From positions 2,205,001 through 2,269,000 of the forward strand of contig NZ_CP041743.1 of NCBI RefSeq assembly GCF_007556815.1: DNA of 64,000 nucleotides, in the 5' to 3' direction. Source of the DNA: Paraburkholderia megapolitana (lineage in GTDB: Bacteria; Pseudomonadota; Gammaproteobacteria; Burkholderiales; Burkholderiaceae). The stretch's first letter is position 1; each line of letters starts with the position of its first letter. Positions 1 through 11,377 of the stretch are shown here, one piece after another. The translations under genes and the position numbers were made by a program. Below the pieces are notes generated by a model, which was not told the origin of the DNA, did not search any database, and saw nothing but the letters and a program-made list of their open reading frames with translations.

Positions 1-8
1 CGGCTGTC

Positions 9-19
9 GTTCTTTAACA
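9..19 (+). promoter_or_regulatory. boxA-like antitermination element in the 16S-23S spacer
   Basis: The sequence GTTCTTTAACA closely resembles the boxA consensus TGCTCTTTAACA, to which the NusB/NusE antitermination complex binds in rRNA leaders and spacers. It lies about 190 bases before the 23S gene, where proteobacterial rRNA operons usually carry a spacer boxA. The match is seen directly; the function is inferred from position. Confidence 0.6.
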
Positions 20-186
20 ATCAGGAAGAAGTAGTAAAGAGATTCACCGAAAGCACACTTAGAGATGGGTGTGTGGGTAGGTGGATCAGGGTTGTGATTG
101 TATCAAGTATGAAAAGGTGATCGAGAGATCGCTTTGGAATACGGCACAACGCTAAAACTCAACCTGTAGCGGATGTTTCGAGAGAG

Positions 187-201
187 ACACACCCGTTATA
201 G

Positions 202-208
<7 letters not shown>
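187..208 (+). other. 5' arm of the RNase III processing stem around 23S rRNA
   Basis: These 22 bases pair with 3071-3092, downstream of the 23S gene, over 22 positions with one C/A mismatch and one G-U pair. A long helix joining the two ends of pre-23S rRNA is the standard RNase III substrate in rRNA maturation. The pairing was found by direct reading; the cleavage site cannot be placed from sequence alone. Confidence 0.7.
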
Positions 209-3078
<2,870 letters not shown>

Positions 3079-3271
3079 TATAACAGGTGTGTTTTACGTC
3101 ATGAGTTAGTGCTTCAGCACTTACTCAGGACCACCCCCGAACGGGGGCAAGACACCACCGGTTGAGATCAGTGTTGTGCACGATACGCACAACCCCAAAC
3201 GAGAGGCTTCCTCTCAACTACTTCTTCCAGATTGGCTGTAGCGCCCTCAAAGGCGACACAGCAACAAGTCA

Positions 3272-3385
3272 TGCCTGATGACCATAGCGTGTCGGTACCA
3301 CCCCTTCCCATCCCGAACAGGACCGTGAAACGACTCCACGCCGATGATAGTGCGGATTGCCCGTGTGAAAGTAGGTAATCGTCAG
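3272..3385 (+). rRNA. rrf: 5S ribosomal RNA
   Basis: Begins TGCCTGATGACCATAGCG and ends in GTCAGGC, the complementary ends of helix I. It contains the conserved CCCATCCCGAACAG loop and is 114 bases long, normal for bacterial 5S. It follows 23S by about 190 bases in the same orientation, and no tRNA is seen between or after them, so this is the end of the operon. Confidence 0.96.
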
Positions 3386-3403
3386 GCTCCTCATGCTGCA
3401 AGA

Positions 3404-3434
3404 CAAGACCCCGCCCTCAACCAGCGGGGTCTTG
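3404..3434 (+). terminator. Intrinsic terminator of the rRNA operon
   Basis: A perfect 11-bp stem (CAAGACCCCGC with GCGGGGTCTTG) around a 9-base loop lies 18 bases after the 5S gene and is followed by a weakly T-rich tail (GCGTTTA). Position and GC-rich stem fit rRNA operon termination. Confidence 0.85.
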
Positions 3435-3480
3435 GCGTTTACCGCAGCGGATATCACAGGCCTCACCGTAAGCGCCTCCG

Positions 3481-4137
3481 CTACGCACCCAGTTGCAATA
3501 CCCCGCACAGCGCAAGCGTACCCGTCCAGAGCAAATCGAAGTTCACCCACTTCGTTCTGAGACCGCCCAATCCCCACCAGTCGAATACAGCTAGCGATAT
3601 CGCCGCAATCGTCGCGAGCATGGCTGCGCTGTGCAGCAGGAGTGCGGTGAAAGCGAGCATCGCAATAGATGGCGTACCCGTGCCCACGGCCGCCAACGCA
3701 TTGCAGGTCGGCATCAATACCGGTATCAACATCAGCCCTGCACCGTGCGATCCCGACATGGCAAAAGACCAGGCAGCGAGCCCGACAAACCCTGTTTGCA
3801 TGCCGACGCGCGAGTGCATCTTGTGCCCTCGCACCCAATGCCAGATGGCCCAGCCGATCAACAGCGCGCCACACACGCGGTTGAGCGTCGTATGACCGAT
3901 GGCAGCGCTTAACGAGAGCCCGGCCGCAAGCATCAGACCTGCAGCAAGCGCATGTCCCAGCGCAATCGGCACGAGCGCCAGCAGCACCACACGCCGGCTT
4001 TTTCGATAGAGACCTAACGCCACGGCGAACAACCAGCCCATCGCCGGGTTGATGCCGTGGAACACGCCGAGCCCGACGATCGTGGCCCACATCCAGGCGG
4101 GATGCGTCGTTGGGCTCCAGGGTGTCATGGATAGCAA
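3481..4137 (-). CDS. Integral membrane protein linked to methanethiol oxidase
   Basis: A 218-residue protein with about six membrane segments. No family assignment is secure. Intramembrane histidines stand in HGINP (about residue 27), GHALA, SGSHGAG and LLHSA contexts, which recalls UreH/NiCoT/TauE-like metal or anion transporters. Its start overlaps the last 13 bases of the methanethiol oxidase gene, so the two are translationally linked. Bacterial methanethiol oxidases need a metal (copper in characterised cases) and produce sulfide. I therefore infer metal delivery or export of a sulfur product, but the sequence does not show which. Confidence 0.75.
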   Translation of the reverse strand: MLSMTPWSPTTHPAWMWATIVGLGVFHGINPAMGWLFAVALGLYRKSRRVVLLALVPIALGHALAAGLMLAAGLSLSAAIGHTTLNRVCGALLIGWAIWHWVRGHKMHSRVGMQTGFVGLAAWSFAMSGSHGAGLMLIPVLMPTCNALAAVGTGTPSIAMLAFTALLLHSAAMLATIAAISLAVFDWWGLGGLRTKWVNFDLLWTGTLALCGVLQLGA

Positions 4138-5519
4138 TACGAGTCCGACGAACAGTCGCCACCTTCAAGTCTGATCTGATGCGGACGATGCCCGGCAGGC
4201 CACTCGAGAAAGAACTTCGGATCGAACGCAATGCCTCCGTTCGCGGCGACGTCGAGCTTCACCATCCAGCCGTCGATACCATCGGGATAGAACTGTGAGT
4301 CGACAGCACCGTACAGCGAGTTCGTGAAGTAGACGCGTTTGCCGTCGCGACTCACCTCGACCATTTGCGGACCGCCATTGAGTGCACCGTTCGACGCGCC
4401 AGGATGCGACGCGCGCGACACGATGCCGCCAATCCGCACCTTGCCCACGAGCTTCGGCGCGAACGGATCGGAGACGTCGTATTGCAGAAGATCGCCGGTT
4501 CCCCAGCAAGACACATACAGAAAGCGATCGTCCATCGACAGATCGATATCGGACACGAGCGGTGGTACCGCGCCAAACGACTTCAGCATCGGAGGCAGGA
4601 GTTCAGCGGCGGCCGGTTCGGCAGGGATATCGATGATCTTGCGCACGCCCCATGCGTTTCCATCGCGGTACCACACCCAGATCGACGACGAGAGATCCTT
4701 CAGGCTGATCACGCAATTGACGAAACCATATGCCTTGGTCGGATCGTGAGCCGGCCGCAGTTCGAATACCAGCTGATACTCCGGCCCGAAGTCGATTTCC
4801 TGCAGGTGCTTACGCCGGGTAAGGTCCCAGAAATGCAGTCGGTGTCCATACTTCCCACCGAGCAGTATCTCTGGAACCAGACCGTTCTCGAACGTATCGG
4901 GCGTTCCCCATTCGCTCGTGACCAGTGTGTCGTAGCCGAGATGCCACCAGCCGTCGTAGGCGAGCTGCTGTGGACCGCGTTCGACTTCCCAGCGACCGAG
5001 TGGCTCGAAGCTATCTGGATCGAGCAGAAAGATACCGCCAGGCGCACCGCCCTCCGCGTTACCGAGCGCAGTCACATAGATACCTCCCGGCCCGCAGTGC
5101 ACCGTATGCGGACGGGAATAGCCGGTCCGTTTCGCGATCGTTTCCGGTTCGATGATTTTGGCAATCGAGGGCTTCAGCGGATCGGGTTTCGTATCGAGGA
5201 TATAGATACGCGACGAGCGGAGCCCAGGTACAACCAGATAGCGCCGCTCGGTATGCGGATGAGGCGCATTCGGACAAAGACACGATGAGCACGCGTTCCA
5301 TCCAAAGTGATGCAGCTCGTCGCCGACGTTCGGCATCGCGAGGTTGCTCACGATCGTCGCGTAACGCGATGAGGTCGGGTCGACGTCGACGACTGCTATG
5401 CCGTCGGGTTGCTTGCGCTCGGGATCGAACGCGGCGACGTAGGCGAACTTTTCCGGCGGTGCCTGCGCAGCGAGGCGCGGCGAAGGATAGAAGCTTGGGT
5501 CCGGTTTCCAGATGCCCAT
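4125..5519 (-). CDS. mtoX: Methanethiol oxidase, selenium-binding protein SBP56 family
   Basis: A 464-residue SBP56 beta-propeller protein, close to the human SELENBP1 length. The family catalyses methanethiol + O2 + H2O to formaldehyde, hydrogen sulfide and hydrogen peroxide. Diagnostic motifs are GDELHHFGWNACSSC near residue 65 (the selenium-binding cysteine region), the HTVH segment, a GGPQMVEVS-type strand and the C-terminal GGDCSSD. No signal peptide is visible (it starts MGIWKPDPSF), unlike described periplasmic MtoX, so a cytoplasmic location is likely. The ribosome-binding site CGGAGGAAC precedes the ATG. It is transcribed together with the overlapping membrane-protein gene. No SCO1/mauG partner of known mtoX clusters is present here. 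Confidence 0.92.
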   Translation of the reverse strand: MGIWKPDPSFYPSPRLAAQAPPEKFAYVAAFDPERKQPDGIAVVDVDPTSSRYATIVSNLAMPNVGDELHHFGWNACSSCLCPNAPHPHTERRYLVVPGLRSSRIYILDTKPDPLKPSIAKIIEPETIAKRTGYSRPHTVHCGPGGIYVTALGNAEGGAPGGIFLLDPDSFEPLGRWEVERGPQQLAYDGWWHLGYDTLVTSEWGTPDTFENGLVPEILLGGKYGHRLHFWDLTRRKHLQEIDFGPEYQLVFELRPAHDPTKAYGFVNCVISLKDLSSSIWVWYRDGNAWGVRKIIDIPAEPAAAELLPPMLKSFGAVPPLVSDIDLSMDDRFLYVSCWGTGDLLQYDVSDPFAPKLVGKVRIGGIVSRASHPGASNGALNGGPQMVEVSRDGKRVYFTNSLYGAVDSQFYPDGIDGWMVKLDVAANGGIAFDPKFFLEWPAGHRPHQIRLEGGDCSSDSYCYP

Positions 5520-5885
5520 AATGTTCCTCCGTATCTAGACAGCAGAGTCAGACAGGACAGCAACATCATGAACTCTAGCTGCTTCGGCCGCTGCTCAAAG
5601 CTCGATATCGAATAAGCAAATGAGTTCGCGGCATGTGCGTTGCGTCCGGCAATGCACGAGCAGCACATCGTCATACGCAGACCGCGCATTGAACGAATGG
5701 AGAAATGCGAGAGGGGGAAGAGAAGAAGAAAGAACAGCTTGCACAACGTGCGGCACGACGCGGCGCACGCAGTTCGATCGAACCGTCCCGATGCTACAGA
5801 TTGCTACGTGAGTAGCCGGGCGGTGCGTGATGAAGCGATCAAAAAAACGATCAAAGCAAACTGAAACGACGCGTCGATCGCAAAA
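5520..5885. other. Intergenic region upstream of mtoX
   Basis: About 370 bases between the mtoX start and the terminator of the GlsB-type gene. It should hold the mtoX promoter. Apparent reading frames are short, arginine- and threonine-rich and have no ribosome-binding site. I see no convincing gene, repeat or RNA structure. Confidence 0.5.
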
Positions 5886-5913
5886 GCGTCAGGCAGCGGC
5901 TGCTGCCTGACGC
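5886..5913 (-). terminator. Intrinsic terminator of the GlsB-family gene
   Basis: A perfect 11-bp stem (GCGTCAGGCAG with CTGCCTGACGC) around a 6-base loop, followed on the minus strand by TTTTG. It lies just after the stop codon of the GlsB-type gene. Confidence 0.8.
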
Positions 5914-5921
5914 CGGAAACA

Positions 5922-6176
5922 CTACGCTCCTCGTCGGAAGAGCCGGATGATGAACAGCAGAATAACCGCGCCGATTACCGCAGTGATGATCGAACCGATC
6001 CAGCCACCGCCGAGCGTAATACCCAGTACGCCGGCCAGCCACCCGCCGATGAACGCACCGACGATGCCGACGATGATGTCGACGATCAATCCGAAGCCGC
6101 CGCCTTTAACCAGCACACCTGCTAGCCAGCCAGCGATCGCACCGATGATGAGCCATGCAATGATGCCGTGTTCCAT
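5922..6176 (-). CDS. GlsB/YeaQ/YmgE-family stress membrane protein
   Basis: An 84-residue, very hydrophobic, glycine-rich protein with three membrane helices (MEHGIIAWLIIGAIAGWLAG at the N-terminus) and a basic C-terminus RLFRRGA. This is the transglycosylase-associated (GlsB/YeaQ/YmgE) family, small inner-membrane proteins linked to envelope and general stress. Biochemical function is unknown. It appears monocistronic, with its own terminator immediately downstream. Confidence 0.9.
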   Translation of the reverse strand: MEHGIIAWLIIGAIAGWLAGVLVKGGGFGLIVDIIVGIVGAFIGGWLAGVLGITLGGGWIGSIITAVIGAVILLFIIRLFRRGA

Positions 6177-6381
6177 AATCGAGACTCCATGGTTGAACGT
6201 GAGGGGTTCACCGAACGGAGCTTAGTCGATGGCGACGGCGCCGTCCATCTCTGAGGATACTGAATTAACAATATCTGAAGCAACCGGTAGCGTATTGCAA
6301 CCTGGCGTGAGGTATCCGCGAGGTAGCGCGAGCCGGGAAAGGCCCCATGCAAAGGGCATCTGGCGATGCAGCATTACGGCG

Positions 6382-7089
6382 TCATTCCGGCGTCGGCTCC
6401 GCTTCCTGAGCGATCCAGCTCACGCTCGACACACTCTTTTCCATGCTGATCCGGCTGGCCATCCACTCGAGCTTCGGCTGGTCTTTCGGATGCAGTTTGA
6501 GCGTTGCCGTGACGAGAATGCGTCCTGGTTGATCGGCGACATCCTCGCTCGTCAGGCTCTGGAACGAGAGCGGCGTCGACGACATCGCGTTGGACAGGGC
6601 CGTGCGGATATGGATTTCGTCTTCATCGCGGCACACGACGCTCAACACGTACGCCCGGATAAGGTCGGCGTTTGAAACGGGCGTCGCGTTGATCAACTGG
6701 CTGACTTCGCGCAGCACGGTGTTCGTCAGCAGTACGACGCAGGTGCCGGCAATCGCGGGACCGAAGTGACCGCTGCCGCTTAGCACACCGACTGCTGCAG
6801 AGCACCACAACGTGGCCGCCGTATTGATGCCCTGGACGGAGCCCTTCTCGCGCATGATCACGCCGCCGCCGAGAAAACCGACCCCCGAGACGACATACGC
6901 AGCGATCTGCGTGACGCCGGCGGTACCGTTGCCGGTGAGTACGCCAAGCGTAACGAACAGGCACGCGCCGCTTGCGACCAGTGTGATCGTGCGCAGGCCG
7001 GCCGTGCGCTGGCGCATCTGCCGTTCGATGCCGATTGCGACACCGCAGGCAAACGCGACGAAAAGCCGTAGAAGGAATTCAAGCGTCAT
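6382..7089 (-). CDS. MgtC/SapB family membrane protein
   Basis: The most likely start is MTLEFLLRLFVAF, giving 235 residues. A longer frame adds 53 residues unlike the family. The N-terminal half has the MgtC/SapB signature: GVAIGIERQ near residue 17 and GVGFLGGGVIMR followed by GINTAATLW. The C-terminal about 90 residues form the usual soluble ACT-like domain. MgtC proteins are linked to growth in low magnesium and, in pathogens, to survival in macrophages by modulating the F-type ATPase. Most environmental homologues are uncharacterised. No MgtA/MgtB pump is adjacent, and no magnesium-sensing leader could be recognised. Confidence 0.85.
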   Translation of the reverse strand: MTLEFLLRLFVAFACGVAIGIERQMRQRTAGLRTITLVASGACLFVTLGVLTGNGTAGVTQIAAYVVSGVGFLGGGVIMREKGSVQGINTAATLWCSAAVGVLSGSGHFGPAIAGTCVVLLTNTVLREVSQLINATPVSNADLIRAYVLSVVCRDEDEIHIRTALSNAMSSTPLSFQSLTSEDVADQPGRILVTATLKLHPKDQPKLEWMASRISMEKSVSSVSWIAQEAEPTPE

Positions 7090-7445
7090 GAGATGAAAGA
7101 CAAAAACGTGCAGACGTACAGGTTGATCGATACGCATGACAGGCGCGCGAAACGGGCATGCGATGCCGATGCGCAACATGCAATGCATGGCGGTAACGCG
7201 CGACGTGCGTGGAAACGGTATGACGCGCGCCGCTTGCCCGGATGGCAAGACGGCGGCAGGAGGAAATCGGGCGCGGGGTCTTGCCGGTCAGGCGAGCGGG
7301 AAAGTCGGGATTCGGCTACTGCTACTGTCCAAGATACAGGTTCCTGTTCGACGGATGGCCGGATTTTAGGCGGGGCGTTCGCGCGAAGTCAACCGCTGTG
7401 AGGCGATGGTGTGCCATTGCGCGGTACTGGCCGAAGCGCGCGCAT
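7090..7445. other. Intergenic region between mgtC-like and GH31 genes
   Basis: About 355 bases between the end of the GH31 gene and the start of the MgtC-like gene, both on the minus strand. It should contain the MgtC-like promoter and leader. I found no terminator with a T-run, no riboswitch I recognise and no credible small gene. Confidence 0.45.
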
Positions 7446-9869
7446 TCAACCGGCATGGGCGGCGAGATCGAGTGTCAAGCGCGTCCATCCGGCCTCGCGC
7501 GCTGCCGTGGCGATCGTGCCATTAGCCGCGATCACACGACGCGTGTCCGCCTCAGGGATGAAGAGATCGATCGAAGCGAACGGCGGGCGTCCGTGTCCCG
7601 CCCATTCAACCGATATCGAAAGCGTCGTGGTATCGCATGCGACGCGCAGCTTCACGCTTCCACGCTCGCCGGCGCGCCAGGCTTCCGATATGCCGTCGTC
7701 TTCGACACAGATGCCTTCGACGACACCGCTACCCACACACGGCGCAACGACGAACGCGCGCCGCTCGGCCGGCTGGGCGAAATGCTGCGTTGCGACGTTC
7801 AGCGGGATGGCCGTTCCTTCACGAATCAACATGACAGGCTGATCCCACGGCGCAGGGAAGCTTACGGTTTGCCCACCGGCGAACGTCTCGCCGCTCCAGT
7901 AAGACACCCAGTGCGTACCGGCAGGCAACCACACCTGTCGATGCGTCTGCCCGGATTCGACCACCGGCGCCACGAGCAACGCGCTACCGAGCATCATGTC
8001 GTCGCCGTCTTCGTAGCATCGAGGATCGTGCGGGAATTCAGCGAACATCGGACGCAGCACCGGTTCGTAGCGCTGCGTCGATTCCCACAACAGATGATAG
8101 AGATACGGCATCAACCGGTAGCGCAGCTTGATCAGATCCGACACGTGCGTGGTCGCTTCGCGATGCATCCACGGTTCGTTGACGGTGCCGTCGTCGTTCC
8201 ACGAATGAATGCTGAAGCGCGGCATGAAGATGCCGAACTGTATCCAGCGCACGAACAGTTCCGCGTCCGGCGCCGGACCCGAAAATCCGCCGATGTCGTG
8301 GCCCGTGTTCGACACGCCCGACATGGCAAGTCCCAGTCCCATCTTGAGGTTGTAGCGCAGCGTTTCCCACGACGTATAGTTATCGCCCGACCAGGTCTGC
8401 ACATAGCGATGCATGCCGACACCGCCGGAGCGCGACACGAGAAAGGGTCGCTGGCCCGGCGCATACGCGCGCTGCGCGTCGCGTGAGGCGCGCATCATCA
8501 GCATTGTTTGCAGCACTTTCGCTTCGCGTGCCGGGTATGGCTTGCCGAAGCCGTGTGCGAGCGCATCGTCGGTCCAGATTTCGAATTCATTGTTGTCGTT
8601 CCAGGTCGCCGCGATACCGTGACGCAGCAGCGCATCGGTGACGTGCGCCTGCCACCATGCGAGCGTGTCCGGATTTGTGAAGTCGAGGTACGCACCGACC
8701 TCGTCCCAGAACTGCACCCAGGCCGGTGCGCCATCGCGTGCGCGGATCAGCAGGCCGTCGCGCGCTGCCTGCTCGAACTCGGGATGATCGCGCAGCAGGC
8801 ACGGCTTGATGTTCGCGCAAAGCCGCACGCCCTCTGCGAGATACCGCTGCACGAAACCGTCGGTGTCCGGAAACTTGTCGCGGTTCCAGTGGAACACATA
8901 GCGCTTCGCGCCGATCGACGTATAGCCCGACGACAGATGAAACGAGTCGCACAGCACATCGTATTCGCGACAGCGCTCGAGGAATTCGCCCATCTGCTGC
9001 TGCGCGTCGGGTGCGTCGGTATAGCTCATCGTCGAGCCGGAATAACCGAGACCCCACTTCGGCATCAGCGCGGGGCGTCCGGTAAGCCACGTAAAGCGAC
9101 GCACGGCTGCAAGCGGTGTGGCCGGCGATGCGATGAAGTAATAGTCGAGGTCGCCGTGTTCGGCGATGAAGTGTCGATAGTGGCCGTGATAGTTGTCGAG
9201 TTCGCGACCCATGTCGAATGAACAATCGGCGAGCGTGTCGTAGAAGAGACCGAAGCCGAGCGAAGTCTCGCGCTGCCACGTCAGATAGAACGGGATGTGC
9301 TTGTAGAGCGGATCGGTAGTGCGGGCGCTGTAGCCCATCGCATCGATGTTGGCCATCCGGTACTGGCCGCCTGCGCGATCGAGCGAGCCGGCGCGCTCGC
9401 CGAGTCCCACATACATCTCGCCAGGCTCGCGCCGCAGGTAGTGATAGACGCGCTCGTCCCACCAGCCGAAGTTGTAGGCCTGGGTCGCGCGATCCTGCAG
9501 AACGCGTCGCCATTCGCTGTCGTCGCGCAGCTCCCATGCGCAGTAGCCGCCGTGCAGTGTGACCGTGAGGCGGATCTGCGCGGTTTCGATCTGTACGCTG
9601 TCGCTTCCAGCGACAACCTCAAAAGCGGGCAGTGCGAAACCCGACAGATCGAGCCGGTCGCGACCTTCCACGGGCACGTCGTCGAGCCCGGGGGCGATCG
9701 CCCAGGTACGCGGACCATGCGCGTTGCCGTCGGGCAAAACGCGTACGCGGACGATATCGTCCTCGAGTACGAATACATCGATGGTCGGGCCGGCCGCGCT
9801 CGCGAAATGCAGCGCGTTACCGTCGGTGCGGGTCAGGGCGAATACGGGAGGGTGGAGCAGCGACGTCAT
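7446..9869 (-). CDS. Glycoside hydrolase family 31 alpha-glycosidase
   Basis: An 807-residue GH31 enzyme, starting at MTSLLHPPVF, which has an AAGGAA site upstream; the longer frame adds 16 residues. GH31 enzymes are retaining alpha-glucosidases or alpha-xylosidases. The nucleophile region reads ATWNDNNEFEIW and the acid/base region SRSGGVGMHRYVQTWSGDN, followed by GHDIGGF. The order is the usual one: N-terminal beta-domain, (beta/alpha)8 barrel with KWGLGY at the barrel start, then C-terminal beta-sheet domains. No signal peptide is seen, so it is cytoplasmic. It lies 61 bases downstream of an MFS carrier that may import its substrate. The exact sugar cannot be read from the sequence. Confidence 0.9.
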   Translation of the reverse strand: MTSLLHPPVFALTRTDGNALHFASAAGPTIDVFVLEDDIVRVRVLPDGNAHGPRTWAIAPGLDDVPVEGRDRLDLSGFALPAFEVVAGSDSVQIETAQIRLTVTLHGGYCAWELRDDSEWRRVLQDRATQAYNFGWWDERVYHYLRREPGEMYVGLGERAGSLDRAGGQYRMANIDAMGYSARTTDPLYKHIPFYLTWQRETSLGFGLFYDTLADCSFDMGRELDNYHGHYRHFIAEHGDLDYYFIASPATPLAAVRRFTWLTGRPALMPKWGLGYSGSTMSYTDAPDAQQQMGEFLERCREYDVLCDSFHLSSGYTSIGAKRYVFHWNRDKFPDTDGFVQRYLAEGVRLCANIKPCLLRDHPEFEQAARDGLLIRARDGAPAWVQFWDEVGAYLDFTNPDTLAWWQAHVTDALLRHGIAATWNDNNEFEIWTDDALAHGFGKPYPAREAKVLQTMLMMRASRDAQRAYAPGQRPFLVSRSGGVGMHRYVQTWSGDNYTSWETLRYNLKMGLGLAMSGVSNTGHDIGGFSGPAPDAELFVRWIQFGIFMPRFSIHSWNDDGTVNEPWMHREATTHVSDLIKLRYRLMPYLYHLLWESTQRYEPVLRPMFAEFPHDPRCYEDGDDMMLGSALLVAPVVESGQTHRQVWLPAGTHWVSYWSGETFAGGQTVSFPAPWDQPVMLIREGTAIPLNVATQHFAQPAERRAFVVAPCVGSGVVEGICVEDDGISEAWRAGERGSVKLRVACDTTTLSISVEWAGHGRPPFASIDLFIPEADTRRVIAANGTIATAAREAGWTRLTLDLAAHAG

Positions 9870-9930
9870 CAGACAGGTTCCTTGAACGAATCTTGTGTAG
9901 CTATGAAGCGGATGCACATCGTCGGCATCA

Positions 9931-11196
9931 TCAAGCAGCGTGCGCGCGTTCCTGCTTCGTCTGGCCGCGGATCAGCAGCACCAGCAGCGTGGCGCCGATC
10001 AGATCGAACGCACCGAGACAGGCAAACAGCGGCCCGTAACCGACGGTGTCGGCAAGCGCGCCGACGACCAGCGAAAAACCAAGCCCACCGATCCACGCCG
10101 CCATGCCGGCAAAACCGCTTGCAGTGGCAACTTCGTCGGGATCGAAGACATCGGCGCTGAGCGTGTTGACGAGCGCGGAGATCATCTGGTGCGCGAAGCC
10201 GCCTACGCAGAAGAGTGCAATGGCCGCATACGGCGACGCGACGAGCCCGATGCAGGCCGGCCCGATCATCATGAACGCGCCGAGTATCACGCCGGCCACG
10301 CGCGACCAGATAAGCGGAATACGGCAGTAGCGCATCAGGAATGGCGACAGATAACCGCCGAGAATCCCGCCCAGATCGGCCGCGAGAAACGGCAGCCACG
10401 CAAACAGCGCGATCTGCTTGAGATCCATGTGACGCTCGGTCACGAGATACAGCGGAATCCAGAAGCTGAACGTTTGCCAGGCGGGTTCAGCGAAGAAGCG
10501 CGGTAGCGCGATGGCCCAGAACCGGCGCGAACGGAGGATGTCGCGCACCGGCCGTTTGCTTGCCGGCGGCGAATGCGTCTGGCCCTGCTGGATCAGCGTG
10601 CGTTCGCCGGTGCTGAGACGTGGATGGTCGGCCGGCGACCGGTAGACCGCATACCAGAGCGCGGCCCAGACGAAACCGAGCGCACCGGTCACGATAAACG
10701 CCGACTGCCATCCGTAACGCAGCGACAGGAACACGACGAGCGGCGGAGCGAGCAGGGCGCCAAGCGATGTGCCGGCATTGAAATACCCGACCGCAACCGA
10801 CTTTTCGCGGTCCGGAAACCATTCGGCAACCGCCTTCATACCCGAGGGAATCGCAGCGGCTTCGAACAGCCCGAGCATGCCGCGCATCGCGCCGAGCGAC
10901 ATCCAGCCGGTCGCGAAGCCGTGCAGGACGCCAGTGGCCGACCAGAGCGCGGCGAACAGCGCGAAACCGAGCCGCAGCCCGATCAGATCGACGACGATGC
11001 CGCACACCGGCTGCATGATCGTATAGCCGACCTGGAACGCCCCGACGATGTACGAGTACTGCTGCGTGCTGAAATTCAATGCGTGTTTCAGTTCGGGCGC
11101 GAGCACGCCGAGCGAATTGCGTGCGAGGTAATTCATGATCGTGCCGATGCATATCAGCACGATGATCCACCAGCGCAGGCCTCTGACGGTCTTCAA
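9931..11196 (-). CDS. MFS transporter, anion:cation symporter (ExuT/GudP-like) type
   Basis: A 421-residue, 12-helix carrier. The N-terminal RWWIIVLICIGTIMNYLARN motif and the following segment are typical of the anion:cation symporter family, which includes the glucarate and hexuronate carriers ExuT and GudP. It is the promoter-proximal partner of the GH31 gene. Together they suggest uptake of a sugar or sugar-acid glycoside followed by cytoplasmic hydrolysis. The family assignment is sound; the substrate is inference. Confidence 0.85.
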   Translation of the reverse strand: MKTVRGLRWWIIVLICIGTIMNYLARNSLGVLAPELKHALNFSTQQYSYIVGAFQVGYTIMQPVCGIVVDLIGLRLGFALFAALWSATGVLHGFATGWMSLGAMRGMLGLFEAAAIPSGMKAVAEWFPDREKSVAVGYFNAGTSLGALLAPPLVVFLSLRYGWQSAFIVTGALGFVWAALWYAVYRSPADHPRLSTGERTLIQQGQTHSPPASKRPVRDILRSRRFWAIALPRFFAEPAWQTFSFWIPLYLVTERHMDLKQIALFAWLPFLAADLGGILGGYLSPFLMRYCRIPLIWSRVAGVILGAFMMIGPACIGLVASPYAAIALFCVGGFAHQMISALVNTLSADVFDPDEVATASGFAGMAAWIGGLGFSLVVGALADTVGYGPLFACLGAFDLIGATLLVLLIRGQTKQERAHAA

Positions 11197-11377
11197 ATTC
11201 GTCTCCGTTGTGTCGCGCGTTTTCTTCGTTGCGACTGCTCGTTTTATGAGTCATCACATGACTCGACACCATTCAGGCACCAAAAGCGGGCTAAATCGGG
11301 TGTTTTAGCGTCATTATTTGTCAGACGACTGATCTCAATGAGCTTAACGCGCATCGTATGTTCGCAAACGAGCGGGG

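Noticed and set aside
4125..5519. Selenoprotein with a UGA-encoded selenocysteine
   Set aside because: The frame contains cysteine codons at the conserved positions and no in-frame TGA; selenium binding in this family does not need selenocysteine.
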